In this document: positions 25,819 to 33,198 of the stretch, one piece after another | Numbering within the stretch: the first letter of the stretch is position 1 | Layout of the letters: each line of letters begins with the position of its first letter | NCBI GenBank assembly: GCA_965279255.1 | Contig: OZ257146.1 | Coordinates: forward strand, 2,666,001 to 2,730,000 | Origin: CAMFLJ01 sp965279255 | Lineage (GTDB): Bacteria; Actinomycetota; Acidimicrobiia; Acidimicrobiales; Acidimicrobilacustridaceae | Length of the DNA stretch: 64,000 nucleotides | Direction: 5' to 3' | Notes under the pieces: generated by a model | Databases searched by the model: none | Seen by the model: the letters and a program-made list of their open reading frames with translations, nothing else | What the model was told of the DNA's origin: nothing | Made by a program: the position numbers and the translations under genes

Positions 25819-26837
25819 GACGGCCGGCCCGGGCCGTGGATGAGGGTGATGAGCTCGGTCAGGGCCTCCGGGGTGCGCGATCCGAAGCTGTAGAGCTCGC
25901 CGTCGTCGACCGTGACGACGCGGCGGTCACGGGCGGCGGGCGTCTGCGAGATGCCGGGCATGGCGAGGAGGGCGTCGATCCCGCCGACCGACTCGAGCCC
26001 GCTGTCGGTGAGCAGGAGCACGTCGGGAGCGGCCTCCACCAGCGCCTCGCTCGTGAGGGGCGTGAACGGGCGGGCGAGACCGATCGCCGTGCCGGCGTCG
26101 ATGCCCCCGGCCGCCTCGATCATGGAGTCCGCCCCCGAGCGGGGCCCGCCCATGAGGTACACGCCCGCCTGACCCCTGAGGTAGAGGAAGGCGACGGTCG
26201 GCGGGTCGCCCGCGGGGATGGCCTCGCGGGCCTCGGCGACCCGGCTCTCGGTGCGGGCCACGAGCGCCTCCCCCGCGTCGGGCACGCCGAGGGCGGCGGC
26301 GACGGTGCGGATGCGCGGCGCGATGTCGTCGATGCTGCCGGGCTCGTCGAGCACGACCACGGGCACCCCGGCGTCACGGATCTGCTGGAGCGCTTCGGGC
26401 GGCCCGGTGTCGGACTGTGCGAACACGACGGTGGGGTCGAGCGACAGCGCGGCCTCGGCCGACACGTCGTGGGCGTTGGTGACGACCGGGAGGCCCTCGG
26501 TGCCGGGGAATGTGGCGGCGACGTCGCGGCCGACCACGGCGTCGCCGAGCCCGAGGGCGAAGACGATCTCGTTCAGGTTGCCCCAGAGGGGGAGGATGCG
26601 GCTGGCGTCGGTGACGGTGACCTCCGAGCCGTCGGCCGAGGTCACCGTGGCGGGCAGCACCGGCCGCGGGTCGTCGGCCACCGGGTCGAGAGCCGACGAC
26701 CCACCGCCCCCCGACCCGCCGGAGAGCGCGCCCTGGCCGCAGCCGGCGAGGAGCAGCAGGACGGAGGCGACCATCACCGCGATGCCCGGCGCCGGGCGCC
26801 GGGCGCCGTTGGTGCCCGGGCGACGGTCGCCGGTCAC
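25815..26837 (-). CDS. hmuT: Haem ABC transporter substrate-binding lipoprotein
   Basis: A 340-residue lipoprotein: basic N-terminus, hydrophobic stretch, lipobox LLAGC, a Gly/Ser linker, then a type-III periplasmic-binding fold with NLNEIVFALGLGDAVVGRDV, TNAHDVSAEAALSLDPTVVFA and the C-terminal TPEALTELITLIHG. GTG 26837 overlaps the upstream stop (GTGA); the frame is open upstream without coding character. The binding-residue pattern fits haem-binding HmuT, supported by the adjacent htaA and haem oxygenase genes. Confidence 0.9.
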   Translation of the reverse strand: MTGDRRPGTNGARRPAPGIAVMVASVLLLLAGCGQGALSGGSGGGGSSALDPVADDPRPVLPATVTSADGSEVTVTDASRILPLWGNLNEIVFALGLGDAVVGRDVAATFPGTEGLPVVTNAHDVSAEAALSLDPTVVFAQSDTGPPEALQQIRDAGVPVVVLDEPGSIDDIAPRIRTVAAALGVPDAGEALVARTESRVAEAREAIPAGDPPTVAFLYLRGQAGVYLMGGPRSGADSMIEAAGGIDAGTAIGLARPFTPLTSEALVEAAPDVLLLTDSGLESVGGIDALLAMPGISQTPAARDRRVVTVDDGELYSFGSRTPEALTELITLIHGPGRPS

Positions 26838-27739
26838 GACGGGTCTCCTGGCGCGTCCGCAGCCCCAGGGCCATCCAGTTCGGCGGGGACGACGGTCGCC
26901 ACCGCGGTTCGGCGGCGCAACGCGAACCACCCGCCCACCCCGGCAGCGGCCAGGACCACGAGGGCGATGGCGCCGACGAGAGCACCGGAGGGCCCGCTCG
27001 ATCCGCTCGAGGCCGACACCGGCTCGGCCGCCAGCTCGTCGGCACCGTCATCGCCGGTCGCGCCGGTGGGACCGCCGGCGACGGTGCTCGTCGTGACCGC
27101 GGCCTCCTCGGCGGCCGTGGTGGTGGTCGTCTCCTCGGAGGCCGTCGTCGTCGGGGCCTCGATCGGTGGCGGGGCCACGACCGGTGCCGGCGCGGTGGTC
27201 GTGGGCGCCGGGTCGACGGCGAAGGTGACGGGCACGATGACGTCCTGGCTGCGATCGCCCGACCTGGTGTGGTCGTTGCGGGTCACGACCGCGCAGCTCA
27301 CCCGCCGACAGTCGACCGTGGCGTTGAGCGCCGCCGCCGGCCGCATGGTGACCGTGAACGAGCCGCCCGGCCCGTAGGGGACGGTGAGGCCCTCCCCCTG
27401 CGGCGGCGGGTTCGACGAGATCCAGTGGGAGAGGCCACCGGCTCCGGACATGTCGACGCCGCCACCACACGGCGAGGGGACCGAGCCGGCGGGCGGCACC
27501 ACGCAGAAGGCGACGTAGACGCCCTTGTTCACGTCGTAGCAGGAGCCCGAGACGGTGACGATCTCACCCCCTGCCGAGAGCCCGGCGGTCTTCGAGACGA
27601 CGAGCCGGGGCGCGCAGGCCGCGCCCGCTGGAGTGGCGGAGCCGACCAGCAGCACGGAACCGGACAGCGCGACCACCAGCGCCACCACCACCAGCACCGT
27701 GGATCCGATCCGTGCCCTCGTTCGTGCCTGGGCGTCCAT
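26834..27739 (-). CDS. Membrane-anchored surface protein with one neocarzinostatin-like domain
   Basis: A 301-residue exported protein: signal peptide (about 10-40), one domain (about 42-175) related to those in the HtaA protein (VVSKTAGLSAGGEIVTVSGS, VDCRRVSCAVVTRNDHT, ending PVTFA), a long Thr/Ala/Pro linker, and a C-terminal membrane helix (GALVGAIALVVLAAAGVGG) with a basic stop-transfer RRR. The extra cysteines suggest two disulfides. GGAGG precedes the ATG by about five bases. It heads the hmuTUV operon and is likely a haem-relay protein analogous in position to corynebacterial HtaB/HtaC; this is inference. Confidence 0.78.
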   Translation of the reverse strand: MDAQARTRARIGSTVLVVVALVVALSGSVLLVGSATPAGAACAPRLVVSKTAGLSAGGEIVTVSGSCYDVNKGVYVAFCVVPPAGSVPSPCGGGVDMSGAGGLSHWISSNPPPQGEGLTVPYGPGGSFTVTMRPAAALNATVDCRRVSCAVVTRNDHTRSGDRSQDVIVPVTFAVDPAPTTTAPAPVVAPPPIEAPTTTASEETTTTTAAEEAAVTTSTVAGGPTGATGDDGADELAAEPVSASSGSSGPSGALVGAIALVVLAAAGVGGWFALRRRTAVATVVPAELDGPGAADAPGDPS

Positions 27740-27822
27740 GCGCCACCTCCGTCGGTGTGGGTCGGGGGCACGGGCTCTGCGAAGAGCGGAGTGCGAGCCC
27801 GGGGGGGGTCGTCCTGGTGTTG

Positions 27823-27836
27823 TTAGGCTTGCCTAT
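27823..27836 (-). promoter_or_regulatory. IdeR/DtxR-type iron-box-like site upstream of the hmu operon
   Basis: TTAGGCTTGCCTAT, a near copy of the site at 23816, lies 84 bases upstream of the first hmu-operon gene and between it and the divergent haem oxygenase gene. Its start, TTAGGCTTGCCTA, closely resembles the right 14 bases of the IdeR box. Confidence 0.55.
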
Positions 27837-27885
27837 CACTTGCTGCATTGCTACCTTAAGAACCCGACCGCCGACATCGCAAGTC

Positions 27886-27930
27886 GTTCTCGACATTTCG
27901 TCGCTATCTTTACGACAGAATGTCGTGAAC
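27886..27930. promoter_or_regulatory. Large inverted repeat upstream of the haem oxygenase gene
   Basis: Arms GTTCTCGACATTTCGTCG (27886-27903) and CGACAGAATGTCGTGAAC (27913-27930) pair at 15 of 18 positions around the A/T-rich loop CTATCTTTA. A TTGACA follows at 27934-27939. The size and position suggest an operator or an RNA hairpin in the haem oxygenase leader. Confidence 0.6.
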
Positions 27931-28009
27931 GTCTTGACACCGGCAAGCCGCCCCGGGAAACTCGCCGCTCCCGGCGGGGCCGGGACGACGGACAGAGGGA
28001 GATCACCCG

Positions 28010-28669
28010 ATGGCAATCACCGACGACGGCCCAACCGCCGTCACGTTCTCCGAGGCGATCAAGGCCGCCTCCTGGAACGCCCACGAGCACGCCGAGCACT
28101 CGCGGTTCATGCAGGACCTGCTGGCCGGGCGGCTCGACCTCGGCGCCTATGCCGACCTCGTCTCCCAGCAGTACTTCGCCTACCGGGTGCTCGAGGACGC
28201 CTCGGCGGCGATGGCCAACGACCCCATCGGCTCGCGGTTCACCTTCCCCGAGCTGTACCGGGTGCCGGCGCTCGAGGCCGACCTCGCCGCGCTCCTGGGG
28301 CCCGACTGGTCCGACCGCATCGCCCCGACCCCCGACACCCAGGCCTACTGCGAGCGCCTCCGTCAGGTGTGCTTCGACTGGCCGGGCGGCTACGTGGCCC
28401 ACCACTACGTGCGGTACATGGGCGACCTCTCCGGCGGCCAGGTGATCCGCCGCATCGTCGAGCGCACGTTCGGCCTCGACGACCACGCCGGCACCGGCTT
28501 CTACGTCTTCGACCAGGTCGGCGACCTCAAGGCCTTCAAGGCTCGCTACCGCGACCTGCTCGACAGCACCCCCTGGACCGCCGACGAGCGAGACCGCGTC
28601 GTCGAGGAGATCGTGACGGCCTACCGGCTGAACACCGAGGTGCTCGAGGGGTTGAGCCGCGCCCTCTGA
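28010..28669 (+). CDS. hmuO: Biliverdin-producing haem oxygenase
   Basis: Opens haem to release iron, CO and biliverdin in the cytoplasm. The 219-residue all-helical protein has the proximal haem ligand H25 in SWNAHEHAEHSRFM and the distal-helix motif GDLSGGQ at 138-144 (RYMGDLSGGQVIRR), both hallmarks of HmuO-type enzymes. Length is as expected. It is read divergently from the hmu importer, so import and degradation share a control region. The ATG at 28010 follows AGGGAGATCACCCG, a good ribosome site. Confidence 0.94.
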   Translation: MAITDDGPTAVTFSEAIKAASWNAHEHAEHSRFMQDLLAGRLDLGAYADLVSQQYFAYRVLEDASAAMANDPIGSRFTFPELYRVPALEADLAALLGPDWSDRIAPTPDTQAYCERLRQVCFDWPGGYVAHHYVRYMGDLSGGQVIRRIVERTFGLDDHAGTGFYVFDQVGDLKAFKARYRDLLDSTPWTADERDRVVEEIVTAYRLNTEVLEGLSRAL

Positions 28670-28692
28670 CGCCCGGCCCGACGCCACCCCCA

Positions 28693-28698
28693 TAGGGT
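28693..28698 (+). promoter_or_regulatory. Candidate -10 box (TAGGGT) for the MDMPI-family gene
   Basis: TAGGGT ends six bases before the ATG at 28705, predicting a leaderless mRNA. Confidence 0.4.
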
Positions 28699-28704
28699 CG
28701 TGCC

Positions 28705-29373
28705 ATGGGGACCGACCTTCTCGACGCCTACCGCGACGTCCGCAGCCGCATGAGCGCCATCGTCATCGACCTCCCGCCCGAGGAGCTGGCCACGGTCGTG
28801 CCGTCGTGCCCGGAGTGGACGGTGCACGACCTCATCGCCCACAACGTGGCCATCCCCGCGGCGATCGCCGCGGGTGACCTCCCGGACGGCGACCCGCAGG
28901 CCTGGCTCGACGGCCTCCTCGAGGCACGACGGGGCCGGCCCCTCCCCGAGCTCGTGGCCGAGTGGCAGACCCTCGACGAGGTCATCGGCGGGGTACTGAG
29001 CGCCACGGCCGTGCTGCTCGACGACCTCGCCACCCACGAGCACGACCTGCGCGCCGCCGTGGGCCGGCCCGACCACGCCGCCCTCGAGGCCGACCTCGTG
29101 CTGCCCGCCGCCCTCGGGGCCCTGGTCGACGACCTCGTCGCCGCCGACACCGGGTCGATCGTGGTCGTGTCCCCCGAAGGGACGTGGAAGAGCCACGACG
29201 CGTCGGCGGGGTGGATCCTCCACGCGTCGGCCTGGGAGGCGTTCCGGGCCGTCGGCAGCCGGCGCACCGCCGACGAGCTGCGCCGGCTGGCCGGGGGCAA
29301 CTCCGTCGAGGCGTTCATCCCCGTCCTCGACCGCCACCTCCCCCTTCCGACCTCCAGCCTGCGCGAGCCCTGA
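28705..29373 (+). CDS. Maleylpyruvate isomerase-family (DinB-like, TIGR03083) protein
   Basis: A 222-residue protein with the MDMPI N-terminal metal-binding helical bundle: VVPSCPEWTVHDLIAHNVAIP (usual CPGWTVxDLxxHL) with the metal histidine in IAHN and a second in DLATHEHDLRAAVG. The C-terminal part is the smaller beta domain. Family members use mycothiol as a cofactor or act as thiol-dependent transferases; the substrate cannot be named. A second, truncated relative lies at 39377. Confidence 0.82.
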   Translation: MGTDLLDAYRDVRSRMSAIVIDLPPEELATVVPSCPEWTVHDLIAHNVAIPAAIAAGDLPDGDPQAWLDGLLEARRGRPLPELVAEWQTLDEVIGGVLSATAVLLDDLATHEHDLRAAVGRPDHAALEADLVLPAALGALVDDLVAADTGSIVVVSPEGTWKSHDASAGWILHASAWEAFRAVGSRRTADELRRLAGGNSVEAFIPVLDRHLPLPTSSLREP

Positions 29374-29377
29374 TCTC

Positions 29378-30109
29378 TCAGGCGATGAGGGCGCCCACGA
29401 TGCTCATCAGCCCGGTGAGCGCCAGGAGCACCAGCACCGCGGTGCGATGGCGGCCCGCATCCACGTGGCGGCGCACCCTGGCACCCGAGAGGTAGCCGAC
29501 GGCGAGCAGCGGGAGACCGCCCGCCACCAGCAGCAACGACTCCCGGTCGTAGCGCCCGGTGGCGGTGTAGAGGGCCACCGCGATCAGGTTGGAGCAGACG
29601 AAGACCGTGGCGACGGTGGCCCGGAACGCCGGCACCGAGAGGTGCCGCGGGTGGAGCGCCATGATCACCGGCGGCCCGTTGGCCGACAGCGCGGTGTTGA
29701 GCGCCCCCGCCGCGGCTCCGGCCCCGACGTCGATGGCGACGCCCGTGCGGTGGAGGGTCGTGCCCCTCAGCGTGAGCAGGACGTAGACGAGGATCACCGC
29801 TCCGAGCAGGAAGCGCAGCTGCGAGCTGGTGGTCACGGTGAGGACCAGCAGTCCGAGGGGTGCGCCGGCGACGACGCCCACGAGCATTCGCCGCACCACC
29901 ACCGTCTCGGCATGGGCGCGCTCCCCGATCGCCTGGGCGCCGGCGATCGCCACCGACAGGGCGCCGCAGACGATCACCGCTTCCTCGGTGGGGATGGCCA
30001 CCGCCATCACCGGCACGGCCAGCAACGAGAAGCCGAACCCGATCGTGCTCTGCAGGAACGCAGCCAGGAGGACCGCGGCGGCGAGGAGGGCCAGCTCGGC
30101 CGGGCCCAC
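29378..30109 (-). CDS. TauE/SafE (TSUP)-family membrane transporter
   Basis: A 243-residue protein with seven to eight membrane helices. TSUP features: LAAFLQSTIGFGFSLLAVPV near the N-terminus (conserved GxGFG) and GAGAAAGALNTALSANGPPVIM in the middle, the repeat of that motif. TSUP proteins export or import sulfonates, sulfite or other anions; the substrate is unknown. It ends four bases from the convergent MDMPI gene and begins about eight bases after lysA. Confidence 0.85.
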   Translation of the reverse strand: MGPAELALLAAAVLLAAFLQSTIGFGFSLLAVPVMAVAIPTEEAVIVCGALSVAIAGAQAIGERAHAETVVVRRMLVGVVAGAPLGLLVLTVTTSSQLRFLLGAVILVYVLLTLRGTTLHRTGVAIDVGAGAAAGALNTALSANGPPVIMALHPRHLSVPAFRATVATVFVCSNLIAVALYTATGRYDRESLLLVAGGLPLLAVGYLSGARVRRHVDAGRHRTAVLVLLALTGLMSIVGALIA

Positions 30110-30117
30110 CGGAGCCG

Positions 30118-31389
30118 TCAGCCGAGATCGAGGGCGAGGAGGTCGTCGAGCGTCTCGCGCCGGACGACCAGCCGGGCGTCGCCGTCGGCCACGAACACCA
30201 CCGCGGCCCGTGTGACCTTGTTGTAGCCCGAGCCCATCGAATGCCCGTAGGCGCCGGTGACCGGGGTGGCCAGCACGTCGCCCACGGCGAGATCAGCCGG
30301 CACGCGGGCGTCGCGGACGAGCACGTCGCCCGACTCGCAGTGCTTGCCCACCACGGTGACGGTGCGGGGGCGATCGGCCGCCACGGCACGGGGCAGGAAG
30401 GCCTCGTAGCCGCTGCCGTAGAGCACGGGGCGGGGGTTGTCGCTCATGCCGCCGTCGACGGCCACGTAGGTGCGGATGCCGGGCAGGTCCTTGATGGTGC
30501 CGACCGTGTAGAGGGTGACGGCGGCCTGGGCGACGAGGGCCCGGCCCGGCTCCGCGGTGATGGTGGCGGTGATGCCGGCGGCGGCGACCGCGGCGTGCAC
30601 GGCCTTGCCCCACTCGGTGATGGACGGGGCGTCCTCGCCCTCGACGTAGGCGACGCCGAGGCCGCCGCCGAGCGAGAGCTCCGGCAGGCCGTGGCGCTCG
30701 ACGAAGGGGGCGAGGACCTCGACGGCGAGCTCGAAGAAGCGGGCCTCGAACACCTGGGAGCCGATGTGGGCGTGGAGCCCGACGAGGTCGATGGCGGGCG
30801 ACGCCGCCGCCCGCTGCACCGCCTGCTCGGCGAGGCCGCTGGCGAGGCCGAAGCCGAACTTGGAGTCGTCCTGGCCGGTGCGGATGAACTCGTGGGTGTG
30901 GGCCTCGACCCCCGGGGTGATCCGGAGGAGGGCCTTCGGGGCCGGGAGGCCCTCGGCGACGAGCGCCTCGATGCGGCCGATCTCGTCGAAGGAGTCGATG
31001 ACGACGCGGCCGATGCCGTCGGAGAGGGCCCGGCGCAGCTCGTCGAGGCCCTTGTTGTTGCCGTGCATCACCAGCCGCTCGGCGGGCACGCCCGCGGCCC
31101 GGGCCACGTGGTACTCGCCGCCGGTGGAGACGTCGAGGTTGCAACCCTCGTCGGCCGCCAGGCGGGCCATGGCCGTGCACAGGAAGGCCTTGGTGGCGTA
31201 GTTCACGCCGGGGCCGAAGGCGGCCACGGCCTCACGGCAGCGGGCCCGCAGATGGGCCTCGTCGTAGACGAACAGCGGCGTGCCGAACTCGCGGGCGAGC
31301 TCGAGGGTGTCGCACCCACCGATGATCAGCTGGCCCCGGTCGCCGATCGTGGCGGTGTCGGGGAGCAGCGAGAGAGGCAGTGCGCTCAC
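30118..31389 (-). CDS. lysA: Diaminopimelate decarboxylase
   Basis: Makes lysine from meso-diaminopimelate. The 423-residue fold-III PLP enzyme has the PLP lysine K67 in NYATKAFLC, GLHAHIGSQVF, the glycine-rich phosphate loop SLGGGLGVAY, TAEPGRALVA and the active-site CESGD near the C-terminus. GTG 31389 lies eight bases after the argS stop; the longer open frame overlaps argS and is not used. The argS-lysA-hom order is the standard actinobacterial one, here interrupted after lysA by the haem island. Confidence 0.95.
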   Translation of the reverse strand: MSALPLSLLPDTATIGDRGQLIIGGCDTLELAREFGTPLFVYDEAHLRARCREAVAAFGPGVNYATKAFLCTAMARLAADEGCNLDVSTGGEYHVARAAGVPAERLVMHGNNKGLDELRRALSDGIGRVVIDSFDEIGRIEALVAEGLPAPKALLRITPGVEAHTHEFIRTGQDDSKFGFGLASGLAEQAVQRAAASPAIDLVGLHAHIGSQVFEARFFELAVEVLAPFVERHGLPELSLGGGLGVAYVEGEDAPSITEWGKAVHAAVAAAGITATITAEPGRALVAQAAVTLYTVGTIKDLPGIRTYVAVDGGMSDNPRPVLYGSGYEAFLPRAVAADRPRTVTVVGKHCESGDVLVRDARVPADLAVGDVLATPVTGAYGHSMGSGYNKVTRAAVVFVADGDARLVVRRETLDDLLALDLG

Positions 31390-31396
31390 GGCCGGC

Positions 31397-33004
31397 TCAC
31401 ATCTGGTCGGGGGCGCTGACCCCGAGCAGGTCGAGGCCGATAGCCAGGCCGACCGAGGCGGCCTCGACCAGCTGCAGCCGGGCCTGGGTGAGCTCGGGGC
31501 TGACACCCTCACCCATCACGTAGCAGTCGTGGTAGAAGCCGTGGACGGTGCCGGCGAGCTCGCGGACCCACGTGGCGATGCGGTGCGGGGCCTTGTCGGC
31601 GGCCGCGGTGACGACGGTGTCGGGGAGCTCGGAGAGCGCCCGCAGCACGTCGAGCTCGCGCTCGTGGACGAGGAGCGCCAGGTCGACATCGGTCAGAGGG
31701 GCCCGCTCGACGCCGCGGTCGGCCGCGACCCGGAAGATCGACTGGATCCGGGCGTAGGCCATCTGGATGTAGAAGACCGGGTTGTCGTTGGCCTGGCTGG
31801 TGACGAGGTCGAAGTCGAAGGTCTGGGTGGAGTCGACCGACTGCAGCAGGTAGGTGAGGCGGGCGGCGTCGGGGCCGACGTCGTTCAGCACGTCGGCGAG
31901 CTCGACGAAGTTGCCCGTGCGCTTCGAGAAGCGGACGGGTCTGCCGTCCTTCACCAGGTTGACCAGCTGGATGATCGGGAAGGCCATCTCGGCGGGGTCG
32001 TGGCCGAGGGCCTGCATGGCGGCCTTCATGCGCGGCACGTAGCCGTGGTGGTCGGCGCCCCACACGTCGACGAGCAGGTCGAACCCGCGGGAGAACTTGT
32101 CGCGGTGGTAGGCGATGTCGGGCAGCAGGTAGGTGAACTCGCCGTCGCTCTTGACGAGCACGCGGTCCTTGTCGTCGCCGTAGTCGGTGGAGCGCAGCCA
32201 CACCGCGCCGCCGTCGTCGTAGACCACGCCGCGGTCGCGGAGGTCGGCGAGGGTCTGCTCGATGGCGCCGGACTCGACCATCGAGCGCTCGCTGAACCAG
32301 TGGTCGAAGTGGACGTTCATGCGGGCGAGGGTCTCGCGGTGGTCCTCGACGGCCCGGGCCTCGCCCCATTCCCACAGGTCGGCGCCCTCGGGGATCTCGG
32401 CGGCCCAGTCGGCGATGTACTGGCCGGCGTAGCCGTCGTCGGGCGGCTGCTCGCCCTTCTGCCGGGCGGCCAGCGACTCGACGAACTTCTGCATCTGCAC
32501 GCCGCGGTCGTTGAGGTAGTTCTCGCGGGAGACGTCGAAGCCGACCCGCGCCATCACCCGGGCGAGTGAGTCGCCGTAGGCGGCGCCGCGACCGTGACCG
32601 GCGTGCAGCGGGCCGGTGGGGTTGGCGCTGACGAACTCGACCATGACCTTCACGCCGGCACCGACATCGGCGCGGGCGTAGCCGTCGGGGCCCTGCTCGA
32701 GCACCTCGACGAGCACGTCGTGCAGCCACGAGTCGGCGAGGCGGAAGTTCACGAAGCCGGGACCGGCGATCTCGACCGAGGTGACGTGGGCCGGGAGGTC
32801 GGCGTTGAGGATCTCGGCGACCTTGCCGGCCAGCTCGCGCGGGTTCCATCCCGCCTTCTTGCCCGTGGCCAGCGCCACGTTCGACGACCAGTCGCCGTGC
32901 TCGCGCCGGGCCGGACGCTCGAGGTTGATCGTCTCGGGCAGCGGCACGACCTCGAGGGTCGAGAGGGCGGCGCGCAGGGCGGCGGCGAGCTGGTCGCGGA
33001 TCAC
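31397..33004 (-). CDS. argS: Arginyl-tRNA synthetase
   Basis: Charges tRNA-Arg. The 535-residue class I synthetase has an N-terminal additional domain, the HIGH-type motif HAGHGRG (134-140), NDRGVQMQKF, the late RFSKRTGNFVEL segment in place of a strict KMSKS, and the DALR anticodon-binding domain at the C-terminus with DxARLTYLLQS. The GTG start at 33004 has GGAGAG upstream. It is the first gene of the long minus-strand block and is divergent from the MMPL gene. Confidence 0.96.
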   Translation of the reverse strand: MIRDQLAAALRAALSTLEVVPLPETINLERPARREHGDWSSNVALATGKKAGWNPRELAGKVAEILNADLPAHVTSVEIAGPGFVNFRLADSWLHDVLVEVLEQGPDGYARADVGAGVKVMVEFVSANPTGPLHAGHGRGAAYGDSLARVMARVGFDVSRENYLNDRGVQMQKFVESLAARQKGEQPPDDGYAGQYIADWAAEIPEGADLWEWGEARAVEDHRETLARMNVHFDHWFSERSMVESGAIEQTLADLRDRGVVYDDGGAVWLRSTDYGDDKDRVLVKSDGEFTYLLPDIAYHRDKFSRGFDLLVDVWGADHHGYVPRMKAAMQALGHDPAEMAFPIIQLVNLVKDGRPVRFSKRTGNFVELADVLNDVGPDAARLTYLLQSVDSTQTFDFDLVTSQANDNPVFYIQMAYARIQSIFRVAADRGVERAPLTDVDLALLVHERELDVLRALSELPDTVVTAAADKAPHRIATWVRELAGTVHGFYHDCYVMGEGVSPELTQARLQLVEAASVGLAIGLDLLGVSAPDQM

Positions 33005-33198
33005 GGTGGGCGGTCTCTCCGGCGGTGGTCGGGCCGAAGCACCCTACCCGGCGGCCCCACCGGCCCCGGAGCCGGTATCGGGCGGCCGACGGGCGCTTGT
33101 GACCGACGACCGGGGGCGGCCGTGGGGTTCCGGAACGGCCACGGGCCAGAATTTCCCGTTGGCGGTCCACCCGGCCGTCCGCAGCCACGGAGGCGCCC

